From: Candidatus Planktophila sp.
GTDB lineage: Bacteria; Actinomycetota; Actinomycetes; Nanopelagicales; Nanopelagicaceae
NCBI GenBank assembly: GCA_017858325.1
Contig: JAFMBT010000001.1
Location: forward strand, 1-64,000
DNA length: 64,000 bases
Reading direction: 5' to 3'
Positions 14,978-23,928 of this stretch are shown here, piece by piece; the stretch's first letter is position 1; every line of letters begins with the position of its first letter. A program made the translations under genes and the position numbers. The notes under the pieces are model-generated. The model was given only the letters and a program-made list of their open reading frames with translations. It made no database searches and was not told where the DNA came from.

Positions 14978-15712
14978 GTGACTAAGCCGGTCGAGACTCA
15001 CCCCTACTTTAAATCATTTGTCGCTCTTGTACTCATCGCAGGTTGCCTGTGGGCTTCGCAGTGGCAGTTTCATCGAGGTGAAGATCGCAAGGCTCGAAAC
15101 GACCTTATCGAGTTAAGAATTTCGCAATCAGAGAGCGCACTTGAATTAGTTACTGGAGATGTAAACGCTAATGAATGGCGGACTGTCACAGCCAGTGGAG
15201 AGTTCGATCCAACAAACCAAATCTTGCTACGCAATCGCTACTTTGAAGGTAAATATGGTTACGGAGTTCTCACGCGATTTACCTCAGATCAGGGAAAGGT
15301 GATGTGGGTTGACCGCGGTTGGGTACAAGCTGGCGCATCTGCCACGGTTGTTCCACCAACACCAGAAGTACCAGGCGGGATGGTTTCTATTCGTGCCCGC
15401 TTAAGGCTCGACTCGTCTCTGCCCTCCGGCTCTTTCTTTGCACTCCCTGGCGCAGGTGAAAGCGGTCTTGTTTCGCGCCTTAATGCACAATCCGGATTAG
15501 ATTCAGAGAATTATTATCTTGATCTGATATCTGGGTCAGATCCATTACTCGTTCCTAAGGCCCCTGCCGAGGTTCCCTCACTCAGTGATGGTCCGCATTT
15601 AGCGTACGCGGTGCAGTGGGCGCTCTTCGCCGCACTTATAGTTTACGGACGTTACTTAATTAGAAAGATGGATTTAACGAGCAGTGAGGTCCTGCCGACT
15701 AAAGAGGTCTGA
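14978..15712 (+). CDS. SURF1-family cytochrome c oxidase assembly protein
   Basis: Membrane protein implicated in maturation of the heme a / Cu active site of aa3-type oxidase. The 244-residue protein has the SURF1 layout: an N-terminal membrane helix (FVALVLIAGCLWASQWQFHRG), a long extracytoplasmic domain (about 35-205) with GVLTRFTSDQGKVMWVDRGW, and a C-terminal helix (YAVQWALFAALIVYGRYLI). It starts with GTG at 14978. Its last 39 bases overlap the 3' end of the convergent ABC exporter gene. Heme A synthase, 8 kb away, is a functional companion. Confidence 0.9.
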   Translation: MTKPVETHPYFKSFVALVLIAGCLWASQWQFHRGEDRKARNDLIELRISQSESALELVTGDVNANEWRTVTASGEFDPTNQILLRNRYFEGKYGYGVLTRFTSDQGKVMWVDRGWVQAGASATVVPPTPEVPGGMVSIRARLRLDSSLPSGSFFALPGAGESGLVSRLNAQSGLDSENYYLDLISGSDPLLVPKAPAEVPSLSDGPHLAYAVQWALFAALIVYGRYLIRKMDLTSSEVLPTKEV

Positions 15713-17539
15713 GTAAATTCCACCCGCTCCAATTAACTCTTCATGGCGTCCCTTTTCAGCAACCGCACCATCTCGAATAACAAGTATCTGATCGGCATCC
15801 ATCACCGTACTAAGCCTATGCGCAATAACGATACTCGTTCGACCCTGAAGTGCATTCTTCAATGCAATTTGAACGAGGTCTTCATTCTCGGAATCTAGGT
15901 GAGCAGTTGCTTCATCGAGTATTACTAAGGATGGTGATTTAAGAAGAAGCCTAGCTATTGCTAATCGTTGCTTCTCTCCCCCACTTAATCTGTGTCCGCG
16001 CTCACCTACCATCGTGGATAGACCTTGCGGAAGGGAAGTGATTAATGTCCAGATCTGGGCCGAACGGCATGCTTCTTCCATCTCCTCCAAAGTTGCATCT
16101 GGTTTTGCATACTTCAAATTCTCTTCGATCGTTTCATGGAATAGATGCGCATCTTGCATGACTACACCGATATTCATTCGAAGGCTTTCCAGATCGTATT
16201 CACGAATATCGACACCATCTATTTCTATCGATCCATCTGTCACATCGTAAAGTCGCGGAATAAGTGCGCTAATTGTTGTTTTACCGGCACCCGATGGACC
16301 TACAAGCGCTGTCATTGTTCCAGGCTCAACGGTAAAGGAGAGCTTTCTCAAAATTTCACCAGAATCAACCACTTCGCGAGTAGCGATTCCCTCAAGTGAT
16401 GCCAGCGAAATCTCATCTGCCTTCGGATAAGAAAAATCTACCTCTTTGAACTCTATCTTTGGCTTAGATGGCGCTAGAGCAATCGCACCTGTCATACTCT
16501 CGACCATAGGCTTGAGATCAAGAACTTCAAAGACTCTTTCAAATGAGACAAGTGAAGTCATGACATCAATTCGAATATTTGATAGCGCTGTGAGCGGCCC
16601 GTAGAGGCGCGCCAATAGGGCGGTGATTGCAATCATTGTGCCTACGGTGATTGATCCCGAAATTGCTAAATGCCCGCCAATTCCATAAGCGAAGGCTGTT
16701 GCAATTGCCGCAACGCTGGTAAGTGCTATAAAAAAGAGTCTGTTAAGCAGAGCTAGCTGTATACCAATATCTGCAACTTTGCGTGCACGTGAGCGGAAAA
16801 ACTCTCTCTCAGTTGTGTTCTTGCCGTAGAGAGCCACAAGAAGGGCGCCAGATACGTTAAATCTCTCTGTCATTGTGCTCGACATCTGGGCATTTACCTC
16901 AAAAGATTCTCGCGTCAACGATTGAATCTTTCGACCGACCCACTTGGTGGGGAGCAAGAAAAGCGGGAGGAGGGCGAGTGAAAAGAGAGTGATCTGCCAC
17001 GAGAGAAAGAGCATGGCGATAGTGACTAGCGTCAGGCTAATGACATTACTGACAATGCCCGAAAGAGTTGCAGTGAATGCCTGCTGGGCTCCCATCACAT
17101 CCGAGTTAATGCGCGAGATGAGCGCCCCTGTTTGCGTGCGAGTGAAGAATGCAATGGATTGCTTCTGCACATGAGCAAAGACTTCAGATCGAAGATCGTA
17201 AATGAGACCTTCGCCGATACGAGCTGAAAACCAGCGCCCGATGACATTCATGATGGCATCGAGGATCGCAAGAGCGCCAACGGCCAAAGCCAATTGCGTC
17301 ACGAGCCCAGAATCTTTGGGAAGCACTCCATCATCTATAAGTTTTCTCAGTAGCAACGGAGTCGATACGATCAAGAAGGCATCAACAACAACTGTTGCGA
17401 GAAAGAAAATGAGATATCGACGATAGGCCCTGCCATAGGACAGAATTCGCTTGACTGTGCCGGGCTTTAATTTGGTCTCTTTTACGGAAGGATCTGCTGT
17501 GATTGACCTAAAGGTCATCCACATTGCATGTTGAGACAT
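15674..17539 (-). CDS. ABC exporter, permease-ATPase half-transporter (ABCB/MsbA type)
   Basis: Fused ABC half-transporter, presumably a homodimer exporting an unknown lipid or drug-like substrate. Residues about 35-330 hold a six-helix type-1 exporter domain; the C-terminal ATPase has Walker A GPSGAGKTT, the signature LSGGEKQR, Walker B LVILDEATAHLD and the switch histidine in VIAHRLST. Length 621 residues. It begins 3 bases after the sufT-like stop, so it probably rides on the suf transcript. A role in exporting an Fe-S-related compound (compare Atm1) is conceivable but unsupported beyond position. Confidence 0.9.
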   Translation of the reverse strand: MSQHAMWMTFRSITADPSVKETKLKPGTVKRILSYGRAYRRYLIFFLATVVVDAFLIVSTPLLLRKLIDDGVLPKDSGLVTQLALAVGALAILDAIMNVIGRWFSARIGEGLIYDLRSEVFAHVQKQSIAFFTRTQTGALISRINSDVMGAQQAFTATLSGIVSNVISLTLVTIAMLFLSWQITLFSLALLPLFLLPTKWVGRKIQSLTRESFEVNAQMSSTMTERFNVSGALLVALYGKNTTEREFFRSRARKVADIGIQLALLNRLFFIALTSVAAIATAFAYGIGGHLAISGSITVGTMIAITALLARLYGPLTALSNIRIDVMTSLVSFERVFEVLDLKPMVESMTGAIALAPSKPKIEFKEVDFSYPKADEISLASLEGIATREVVDSGEILRKLSFTVEPGTMTALVGPSGAGKTTISALIPRLYDVTDGSIEIDGVDIREYDLESLRMNIGVVMQDAHLFHETIEENLKYAKPDATLEEMEEACRSAQIWTLITSLPQGLSTMVGERGHRLSGGEKQRLAIARLLLKSPSLVILDEATAHLDSENEDLVQIALKNALQGRTSIVIAHRLSTVMDADQILVIRDGAVAEKGRHEELIGAGGIYSDLFSRQDLTAR

Positions 17540-17542
17540 AAA

Positions 17543-17854
17543 TTAAACGGTGAAGCCAAGAGCTCTTAACTGCTCGCGACCATCGTCGGAAATCTTGTCT
17601 GGCCCCCACGGTGGCATCCATACCCAATTAATTTTTACATCACTTGTGAGAGGCGCTAGCGCTTGTCGAGTTTGATCTTCAATAACATCTTGGAGTGGGC
17701 ATGCTGCCGAAGTAAGAGTCATGTTCAACACGGCAATATTGCTCTCATCGACCATTACATCGTAAATGAGTCCTAAGTCAACGACATTGATTCCTAACTC
17801 AGGATCAACGACATCCTTCATCGCCTCGGTAACATCTTCAACTTTTGCGCTCAT
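17543..17854 (-). CDS. sufT: SufT/MIP18-family Fe-S assembly factor (DUF59)
   Basis: Small protein of the DUF59/PaaD-like family linked to Fe-S cluster maturation or transfer. The 103 residues contain the family core VVDPELGINVVDLGLIYDV and TLTSAACPLQDVIEDQ with the conserved cysteine, plus VWMPPWGPDKIS near the end. I use the ATG at 17854, preceded by AAAGG; a GTG three bases earlier is also in frame. It closes the suf gene set, 53 bases after sufU. Confidence 0.9.
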   Translation of the reverse strand: MSAKVEDVTEAMKDVVDPELGINVVDLGLIYDVMVDESNIAVLNMTLTSAACPLQDVIEDQTRQALAPLTSDVKINWVWMPPWGPDKISDDGREQLRALGFTV

Positions 17855-17910
17855 CACATGCCTTTCCTTTGGGGTTCATACTATCTCTAGTGGAACAATC
17901 GCGTAATCGG

Positions 17911-18351
17911 TTATCTCTTCTCGACTGCTTGCAGTGTCGCATCTTTAATTGCCATCCAGCCCAAGAGTGCACATTTGATACGGGCTGGATATTGGGAAAC
18001 ACCCGCCAGCGCGACTGCATCCTCGAGTACCGCCTCATCACCGGTCTTCTTGCCCTTGCTCTGCATTAATTCAACGAATTGCTCTGAGATTGATTCTACT
18101 TCGCTCAGTGACTTGCCCATAAGAAGATCACTTGCAATCGAGACGCTTGCTTGGGAGATCGAACAGCCCACGCCATCCCACGTGATCTCTTTAATCGTCT
18201 GACCATCCAAGGTCAGGTTAAGAGTTATTTCATCACCGCAACTTGGATTAATGTGATGCACCTGCACATCAAAGTGCTTTGAAAGAGTTTTGTTTAAAGG
18301 ATTCTTGTAGTGATCCAGGATCACCTCTTGATATAAATTATCTAAGTTCAT
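17911..18351 (-). CDS. sufU: SufU Fe-S assembly / sulfur-transfer protein
   Basis: IscU-fold zinc protein that accepts persulfide sulfur from SufS in Gram-positive SUF systems. The 146-residue protein has the three cysteines of the family in PSCGDE, GVGCSISQAS and RIKCALLGW, and the SufU-type insertion between the second and third cysteine. It overlaps sufS by 4 bases, matching the known SufS-SufU partnership. Confidence 0.95.
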   Translation of the reverse strand: MNLDNLYQEVILDHYKNPLNKTLSKHFDVQVHHINPSCGDEITLNLTLDGQTIKEITWDGVGCSISQASVSIASDLLMGKSLSEVESISEQFVELMQSKGKKTGDEAVLEDAVALAGVSQYPARIKCALLGWMAIKDATLQAVEKR

Positions 18352-19595
18352 TTGCCGAAATATTTCATAGCCGAATGAATGCCAGAGATCAACGCATCGT
18401 TATCTTCTATTGTGTTATAGAGATAAAGCGAGGCGCGAGTAGTGGCGGGAACGCCAAGCGAGCGAGTTAATGGCCAGGCGCAGTGATGACCTGTTCGCAC
18501 TGCAATACCCTGACTATCAAGAAATTGGCCCAAATCATGTGGGTGTATATCTGCAACAGTGAACGAGAGTGCTCCCCCACGATTATCCATCGTATGAGGG
18601 CCAACTACGCGTATCTCTTTATTCTCTAACAATTTACCAAGTAAGTCCGCGGTAAGTTCATGTTCATGAGCTGCAATCTCATTCATTCCGATCACAGAAA
18701 GATAGTCGATGGCAACTCCCAGGCCGACAGCTTGCGCCATGTTCGGGACTCCAGCTTCGAATTTTGCTGGCGCTTTTGCCCACGATGCTGTTGTCATAGT
18801 GACATCTGCAATCATCGAACCGCCGGTAAGAAACGGTGGAAGCTCAGCAAGGAGCTCACGCTTACCCCACATGATTCCTACGCCAGTTGGACCAAGAGCC
18901 TTATGGCCTGAGAATGCCAGGAAATCAACTCCGAGCTCTTTCACATCAACCTTCATATGAGGAACTGACTGACATGCATCAAGTACAACAACGGCGCCAA
19001 CGGCGTGCGCTGCCTTAACGATCTCGTCTAAAGGATTGATGGTTCCCAAAACATTTGATTGATGGGTGAGGGCAACAACTTTGGACTTTGGAGTGATTAG
19101 TTCTGAGATCTGTGAGAGATCTAGTCGACCATCGGGGGTTACGTTAAACCAAACAAGTTCAGCCCCTGTCCGGGCTGCTAACTGTTGCCAAGGAATGAGA
19201 TTGGCATGGTGTTCCATCTCAGTTAGAACAATGCGGTCACCTTCTGAGAGATGAAATCTATTCCCACGTGGTGCATTTCCCATTGCATAAGCGATCAAAT
19301 TCAAGGACTCGGTGGCACCTTTAGTGAAAATTACTTCATCAGTCTCTGCTCCGAGAAACTCTGCGACTTTACCTCTGGCTCCCTCGAAGAGATCTGTCGC
19401 TTCTTCTGCAAGTTGATGAGCGCCACGGTGAACGGCAGCATTACTAAGGCGATAGAAATCGAGTTCTGAATCGATAACAACCTGAGGCTTCTGTGATGTA
19501 GCCCCGCTATCTAAATAGACCAACCTCTTACCGTCGCGAATAGTCCGTTTAAATATCGGAAAGTCATCGCGAACGGTGAGGGGGTTGAAAGTCAT
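18348..19595 (-). CDS. sufS: cysteine desulfurase SufS
   Basis: Class II PLP-dependent desulfurase that removes sulfur from cysteine and supplies it to SufU. The 415-residue protein has the PLP lysine in FSGHKALGPTGVG and the catalytic cysteine in RTGHHCAWPL; the short active-site loop is typical of SufS rather than IscS. It lies 17 bases after sufC and overlaps sufU by 4 bases. Confidence 0.96.
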   Translation of the reverse strand: MTFNPLTVRDDFPIFKRTIRDGKRLVYLDSGATSQKPQVVIDSELDFYRLSNAAVHRGAHQLAEEATDLFEGARGKVAEFLGAETDEVIFTKGATESLNLIAYAMGNAPRGNRFHLSEGDRIVLTEMEHHANLIPWQQLAARTGAELVWFNVTPDGRLDLSQISELITPKSKVVALTHQSNVLGTINPLDEIVKAAHAVGAVVVLDACQSVPHMKVDVKELGVDFLAFSGHKALGPTGVGIMWGKRELLAELPPFLTGGSMIADVTMTTASWAKAPAKFEAGVPNMAQAVGLGVAIDYLSVIGMNEIAAHEHELTADLLGKLLENKEIRVVGPHTMDNRGGALSFTVADIHPHDLGQFLDSQGIAVRTGHHCAWPLTRSLGVPATTRASLYLYNTIEDNDALISGIHSAMKYFGK

Positions 19596-19612
19596 AGATG
19601 AAACGAAAACGC

Positions 19613-20365
19613 TTACGCGTTGACGTACTCCTCGTAACCTTGAGCTTCCAGCTTGTCCGCTAGCTCAGGGCCGCCCTCTTCCACAATCTTTCCATTTGCA
19701 AAGACGTGAACGAAGTCAGGCTTGATGTACTTGAGGATGCGCGTGTAGTGGGTGATGAGAAGGACGCCAACATTGCTATTCTCCTTGGCACGATTAACGC
19801 CCTCAGAAACTACGCGTAGCGCATCTACATCGAGACCTGAATCTGTTTCATCCAGGATCGCAATCTTCGGCTTGAGCAATTCAAGTTGCATGATTTCGTG
19901 ACGCTTCTTCTCGCCGCCGGAGAAACCTTCATTCACATTACGTGAGGCAAAGGATGGATCCATCTTGAGCGCTTCCATTGCACCCTTGACTTCGCCAACC
20001 CACTCGCGAAGTTTTGGAGCTTCACCACGTAGGGCTGTTGCTGCAGTTCGTAGGAAGTTAGAGACAGAGACGCCTGGCACTTCAACCGGATACTGCATCG
20101 CAAGGAATAGACCTGCCTTTGCGCGCTCATCAACAGACATCTCTAGAACATCTGCACCGTCAAGAGTTACTGTGCCACCAGTGATTGTGTATTTAGGGTG
20201 GCCAGCAATTGAATAGGCAAGAGTGGATTTTCCTGAGCCGTTAGGACCCATGATTGCATGCGTCTCGCCTGATTTGATGGTGAGGTCTACTCCCTTGAGA
20301 ATTTCAACATCCCCGTTTTCGGTTGTAACGCTTACCTTTAATCCACGAATTTCAAGTGTGCTCAT
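19613..20365 (-). CDS. sufC: Fe-S assembly ATPase SufC
   Basis: ABC-type ATPase that drives the SufB-SufD scaffold. The 250-residue protein has Walker A GPNGSGKST, the SufC-type signature FSGGEKKRHEI and Walker B AILDETDSGLD. No membrane partner is encoded, consistent with its cytosolic role. It follows the Rieske gene by 11 bases, with GGGG ahead of the ATG. Confidence 0.97.
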   Translation of the reverse strand: MSTLEIRGLKVSVTTENGDVEILKGVDLTIKSGETHAIMGPNGSGKSTLAYSIAGHPKYTITGGTVTLDGADVLEMSVDERAKAGLFLAMQYPVEVPGVSVSNFLRTAATALRGEAPKLREWVGEVKGAMEALKMDPSFASRNVNEGFSGGEKKRHEIMQLELLKPKIAILDETDSGLDVDALRVVSEGVNRAKENSNVGVLLITHYTRILKYIKPDFVHVFANGKIVEEGGPELADKLEAQGYEEYVNA

Positions 20366-20376
20366 GTATTCCCCGA

Positions 20377-20673
20377 TTAGATTTCCACTGTGACGGAGTC
20401 TCCGTCAACATGTATTTCATAAGTTTTGATTGGTGCTACCGCTGGCGGTGTGAGCGCCTCACCCGTGCGCAGGTCAAATTCAGCTCCATGAAGCCAACAC
20501 TCGATTTTAAAGTTCGAGACATCTCCTTCAGATAGCGAAGCATCTGAATGCGAACATGTGTCATCGACGGCAAAAACCTCATCGCCCACACGTGCAACAC
20601 AAATAGTCTTGCCATTCTTCTCGAGCTTGACTGGCTTTCCTTCAGCTAACGATGCAAAAGATAGGTCAGCCAT
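20377..20673 (-). CDS. Rieske [2Fe-2S] ferredoxin-like protein
   Basis: Small Rieske protein embedded in the suf operon. The 98 residues carry both ligand pairs, CSH at the first site (DTCSHSDASLSEG) and CWLHG at the second, so the 2Fe-2S cluster can form. The ATG at 20673 overlaps the sufD stop by 8 bases; a longer frame from 20703 would run into sufD and adds no Rieske sequence. Proteins like this resemble the ferredoxin of NirD/dioxygenase systems; in actinobacterial suf loci the role is unproven, perhaps electron supply for cluster assembly. Confidence 0.92.
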   Translation of the reverse strand: MADLSFASLAEGKPVKLEKNGKTICVARVGDEVFAVDDTCSHSDASLSEGDVSNFKIECWLHGAEFDLRTGEALTPPAVAPIKTYEIHVDGDSVTVEI

Positions 20674-21766
20674 TGATTGCCCCCGCCTTAGCAAGTTCGT
20701 CATCTATACGAGCCATGATTCGATCTTCGATCACTTGATCCTTGATCTGAGAAACAATCTCAGTAAAGAATCCACGAACAACGAGCCTACGTGCATCTGC
20801 ACTATTGATTCCACGAGACATTAAGTAGAAGAGTTGCTCATCATCGAATCGACCAGTGGTGCTTGCGTGACCGGCTCCAACAATTTCACCAGTCTCGATC
20901 TCTAGATTAGGAACTGAATCAGCACGTGCTCCATCTGAGAGAAGTAGATTTCGATTGAGCTCATAGGTATCTGTTCCCTCTGCCGCCGCACGGATAAATA
21001 CATCTCCGATCCATACGGTATGGGCATCTTGGCCAGCTAACGCGCCTTTGTAATTCACACGTGACTTGGCCTGAGGAACAAGGTGATCAACAAAGATGCG
21101 GTGCTCGAAGAATTGACCAGCAGTTGCGAAGTAGACACCGAGTAGCTCAGCGCTTGATCCAGGACCGGCAAACTCAACTGTAGGTAGAAGTCGAACGAGA
21201 GATCCGCCGACAGTGACAATGATGGAATTGAAGGTGGCATCACGTTCAACTACAGCATTGTGGCGGGCTGCGTGAATGGAGGAAGCACCCCACTCTTGCA
21301 GCGAGATAAAGGTCAGATGTGCCCCAGCTCCTACTTGAATTTCCAGATCCTCACCAATTCGCAGATCACCTGAGTTCTCAAAGATCACCGTAGCTTTTGC
21401 ATGAGGTTCAACAACAATCTGAATTCGGGCGAACTCAACTGAATCAAGATCTCGCATAGATCGTGAGAAATGAATCGGTTGAGCAATCTCAGTGTCCTTG
21501 GAGATTGTCAGTCGCTGCACCGTCTTTGAAAAAGCTCGTATCCGCTGAGTGATCGCATCATCAGTTGGTGAAAATGCGTCAGCTTCCACAGTGTCAAAGC
21601 TGACACCTGAAGGTAATGCTTGAACTGGCTTCAGCGAATTGAGGAGCGAAGCAACAGCACTTCCATCGTGCATACCTGCTAAACGTTTGAGAGGAGTAAA
21701 ACGCCACGCCTCTTCACGACCTTGCGGGGTATGAATCTCCAGCACATTTGATTGCAGAGAAGTCAT
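20666..21766 (-). CDS. sufD: Fe-S assembly scaffold protein SufD
   Basis: Partner of SufB in the SufBC2D scaffold. The 366-residue protein is a beta-helix SufBD-fold polypeptide with the C-terminal signature [22 protein letters not shown], which precedes LVVRGFFTEIVSQI. Its start shares one base with the sufB stop (TAATG), indicating translational coupling. Confidence 0.95.
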   Translation of the reverse strand: MTSLQSNVLEIHTPQGREEAWRFTPLKRLAGMHDGSAVASLLNSLKPVQALPSGVSFDTVEADAFSPTDDAITQRIRAFSKTVQRLTISKDTEIAQPIHFSRSMRDLDSVEFARIQIVVEPHAKATVIFENSGDLRIGEDLEIQVGAGAHLTFISLQEWGASSIHAARHNAVVERDATFNSIIVTVGGSLVRLLPTVEFAGPGSSAELLGVYFATAGQFFEHRIFVDHLVPQAKSRVNYKGALAGQDAHTVWIGDVFIRAAAEGTDTYELNRNLLLSDGARADSVPNLEIETGEIVGAGHASTTGRFDDEQLFYLMSRGINSADARRLVVRGFFTEIVSQIKDQVIEDRIMARIDDELAKAGAING

Positions 21767-23175
21767 TACCCAACGGCCCCTTCCATCTGAAGCTCGATAA
21801 GGCGGTTGAGTTCGAGGGCGTACTCCATCGGTAGCTCACGAGCAATTGGCTCGATAAAGCCACGAACAATCATCGCCATTGCTTCATCTTCATTAAGTCC
21901 GCGTGACATTAAGTAGAAGAGTTGGTCATCGCTAATTTTCGAGACTGTTGCTTCGTGACCCATGGAGACATCATCTTCACGAATATCTACATATGGGTAT
22001 GTATCTGAACGTGAAATCGTGTCAACGAGAAGAGCATCACACTTAACGGTGCTAGCTGAGTGATGAGCACCCTCTTGAACCTGTACAAGTCCGCGGTAAG
22101 ACGTTCTTCCACCACCACGCGCTACTGATTTCGAGATAACAGATGATGACGTGTAAGGAGCAGCGTGAACCATCTTTGCACCGGAATCTTGATGTTGACC
22201 AGGACCAGCAAATGCAAGTGAGAGTGTCTCTCCCTTAGCGTGAGGACCCATCAAGAGAACTGCTGGATACTTCATTGTTACCTTTGATCCAATATTTCCA
22301 TCGACCCATTCCATCGTTGCACCTTCTGCGCATGTTGCACGCTTGGTCACGAGGTTGTACACGTTGTTAGACCAGTTCTGAATTGTTGTGTAACGAACGC
22401 GTGCACCCTTTTTGACGATGATCTCAACGACGGCAGAGTGCAGTGAGTCTGACTTGTAAATTGGCGCGGTGCAGCCTTCAACATAATGAATGTATGAATC
22501 TTCATCGGCAATAATGAGTGTGCGCTCGAACTGACCCATATTTTCGGTATTAATTCTGAAATATGCTTGAAGAGGGATATCAACATGAACGCCCTTAGGA
22601 ACGTAGATAAATGATCCGCCTGACCAGACAGAGGTATTGAGCGCTGCAAACTTATTATCTCCCACTGGGATAACCGTGCCGAAATATTCACGGAAGAGCT
22701 CTGGGTGTTCGCGTAGGGCTGTATCAGTATCAAGGAAGAGGACTCCGAGCTTTTCTAGATCTTCTCGAATTGAGTGATAGACCACCTCTGATTCGTACTG
22801 TGCTGCTACTCCAGAGACTAATCTCTGCTTCTCTGCCTCTGGAATGCCGAGGCGGTCATAAGTATTTTTAATATCATCTGGCAGGTCATCCCAAGTTGTT
22901 GCCTGCTTTTCAGTTGAGCGCACAAAGTACTTGATTGTGTCGAAGAAGATTCCAGAGAGATCGCTACCCCATGATGGCATAGGTTTCTTCTCGAAGAGTG
23001 AAAGTCCCTTAAGGCGTAGGTCTAGCATCCACTGTGGCTCATTCTTCTTCGCTGAAATATCACGAACTACATCTTCGTTAATTCCGCGCTTGGCGGTTGC
23101 GCCAGCATCAGTCTTATCGGCCCAACCGTATTCGTAATTTCCAAGGCCGTCGAGTTCTGGATGTGCTGTTGTCAT
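21766..23175 (-). CDS. sufB: Fe-S assembly scaffold protein SufB
   Basis: Principal scaffold on which new Fe-S clusters are assembled. The 469-residue protein has the family sequence through [32 protein letters not shown] and the C-terminal [22 protein letters not shown] see no intein, which some actinobacterial SufB proteins contain. Its start overlaps the sufR stop by one base (TAATG). Confidence 0.97.
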   Translation of the reverse strand: MTTAHPELDGLGNYEYGWADKTDAGATAKRGINEDVVRDISAKKNEPQWMLDLRLKGLSLFEKKPMPSWGSDLSGIFFDTIKYFVRSTEKQATTWDDLPDDIKNTYDRLGIPEAEKQRLVSGVAAQYESEVVYHSIREDLEKLGVLFLDTDTALREHPELFREYFGTVIPVGDNKFAALNTSVWSGGSFIYVPKGVHVDIPLQAYFRINTENMGQFERTLIIADEDSYIHYVEGCTAPIYKSDSLHSAVVEIIVKKGARVRYTTIQNWSNNVYNLVTKRATCAEGATMEWVDGNIGSKVTMKYPAVLLMGPHAKGETLSLAFAGPGQHQDSGAKMVHAAPYTSSSVISKSVARGGGRTSYRGLVQVQEGAHHSASTVKCDALLVDTISRSDTYPYVDIREDDVSMGHEATVSKISDDQLFYLMSRGLNEDEAMAMIVRGFIEPIARELPMEYALELNRLIELQMEGAVG

Positions 23176-23858
23176 TATTGTGCCTTTCCAGCGGTAGTTG
23201 TGAGTTGAGGAATATAAGTAGTACAGACACCATCACCATGAGCGATCGTTGCTAGACGTTGGACATGAGTTCCAAGTAAACGAGAGAATGCTTGCGTTTC
23301 TGCCTCACAGAGTTGCGGGTAAGCAGATGCAACGTGGGCAATCGGACAGTGATGTTGGCAAATCTCTTCGCCCAAACCGCGATCTTCAACACTGGCTGCA
23401 TAACCCTGATCGGTGAGAAATTCTGCAAGCAGCGCAGCCTTGTCGTTCTTGCGCGTTGTTCTGTTCTGATTAATGTACTCATTCGCCTTTACTTCTATGT
23501 CATCGGCTCTCGACTGCGCAAATGATGCGACAAGATGTGCTCCGGAGTGTGATGCCATGAATCTCAACGCTGAGACAGCTAAGTCATCGTAGGTATGCTC
23601 GAATTGCGCACGCCCAGCATCGGTCATGAGAAATACCTTCGACGGCCGCCCGCGCCCCCTGGCAGAAGAAGTACGCGGCTCTCGCGCTTCCAAAATTCCA
23701 TCTGCGACAAGGAGCTCCAGATGTCTGCGAATTCCTGCAGGAGTTAGGGCTAGGGATTGGCTCAAAGTCGATGCCGTGGCAGGCCCATGCTCAAGAATCA
23801 GGCGCGCAATCGCATCCCTTGTCGGGAGATCTTCGCCCTGAGCGTCGCCGATTTTCAC
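23175..23858 (-). CDS. sufR: SufR-type Fe-S sensing repressor of the suf operon
   Basis: DeoR/ArsR-like winged-helix regulator that senses Fe-S status and represses suf genes. The 227-residue protein has an HTH at about 15-60 ([20 protein letters not shown], wing [10 protein letters not shown]), and cysteines near the C-terminus in [18 protein letters not shown] and DGVCTTYI that fit cluster ligation. It begins with GTG at 23858; TACATT ends 6 bases upstream, suggesting a leaderless mRNA. First gene of sufR-B-D-Rieske-C-S-U-T. Confidence 0.92.
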   Translation of the reverse strand: MKIGDAQGEDLPTRDAIARLILEHGPATASTLSQSLALTPAGIRRHLELLVADGILEAREPRTSSARGRGRPSKVFLMTDAGRAQFEHTYDDLAVSALRFMASHSGAHLVASFAQSRADDIEVKANEYINQNRTTRKNDKAALLAEFLTDQGYAASVEDRGLGEEICQHHCPIAHVASAYPQLCEAETQAFSRLLGTHVQRLATIAHGDGVCTTYIPQLTTTAGKAQ

Positions 23859-23928
23859 AACACGAATGTATCGTAATTAACTCCCGCCTTCTACTCGAAC
23901 ACTCCCCCTACTGGAATAGGCTAGAGAT
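23859..23928. promoter_or_regulatory. divergent sufR / ctaA promoter region with candidate SufR operator
   Basis: Plus strand: TAGGCT (23917-23922) lies 6 bases before the ctaA ATG. Minus strand: TACATT (23870-23865) lies 6 bases before the sufR GTG. Across the sufR -10 is an inverted repeat, ACGA-N5-TCGT (23862-23874), well placed for autorepression by SufR. The repeat is short, so the operator call is tentative; the two -10 positions are clearer. Confidence 0.5.

Noticed and set aside
15966-16400. Plus-strand open frames opposite the ABC exporter ATPase domain
   Set aside because: Short, lacking start signals, and overlapped by a gene with all ABC motifs on the minus strand.
21766-23175. 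Intein in SufB
   Set aside because: Actinobacterial SufB can carry an intein, but this protein is 469 residues with uninterrupted family sequence.
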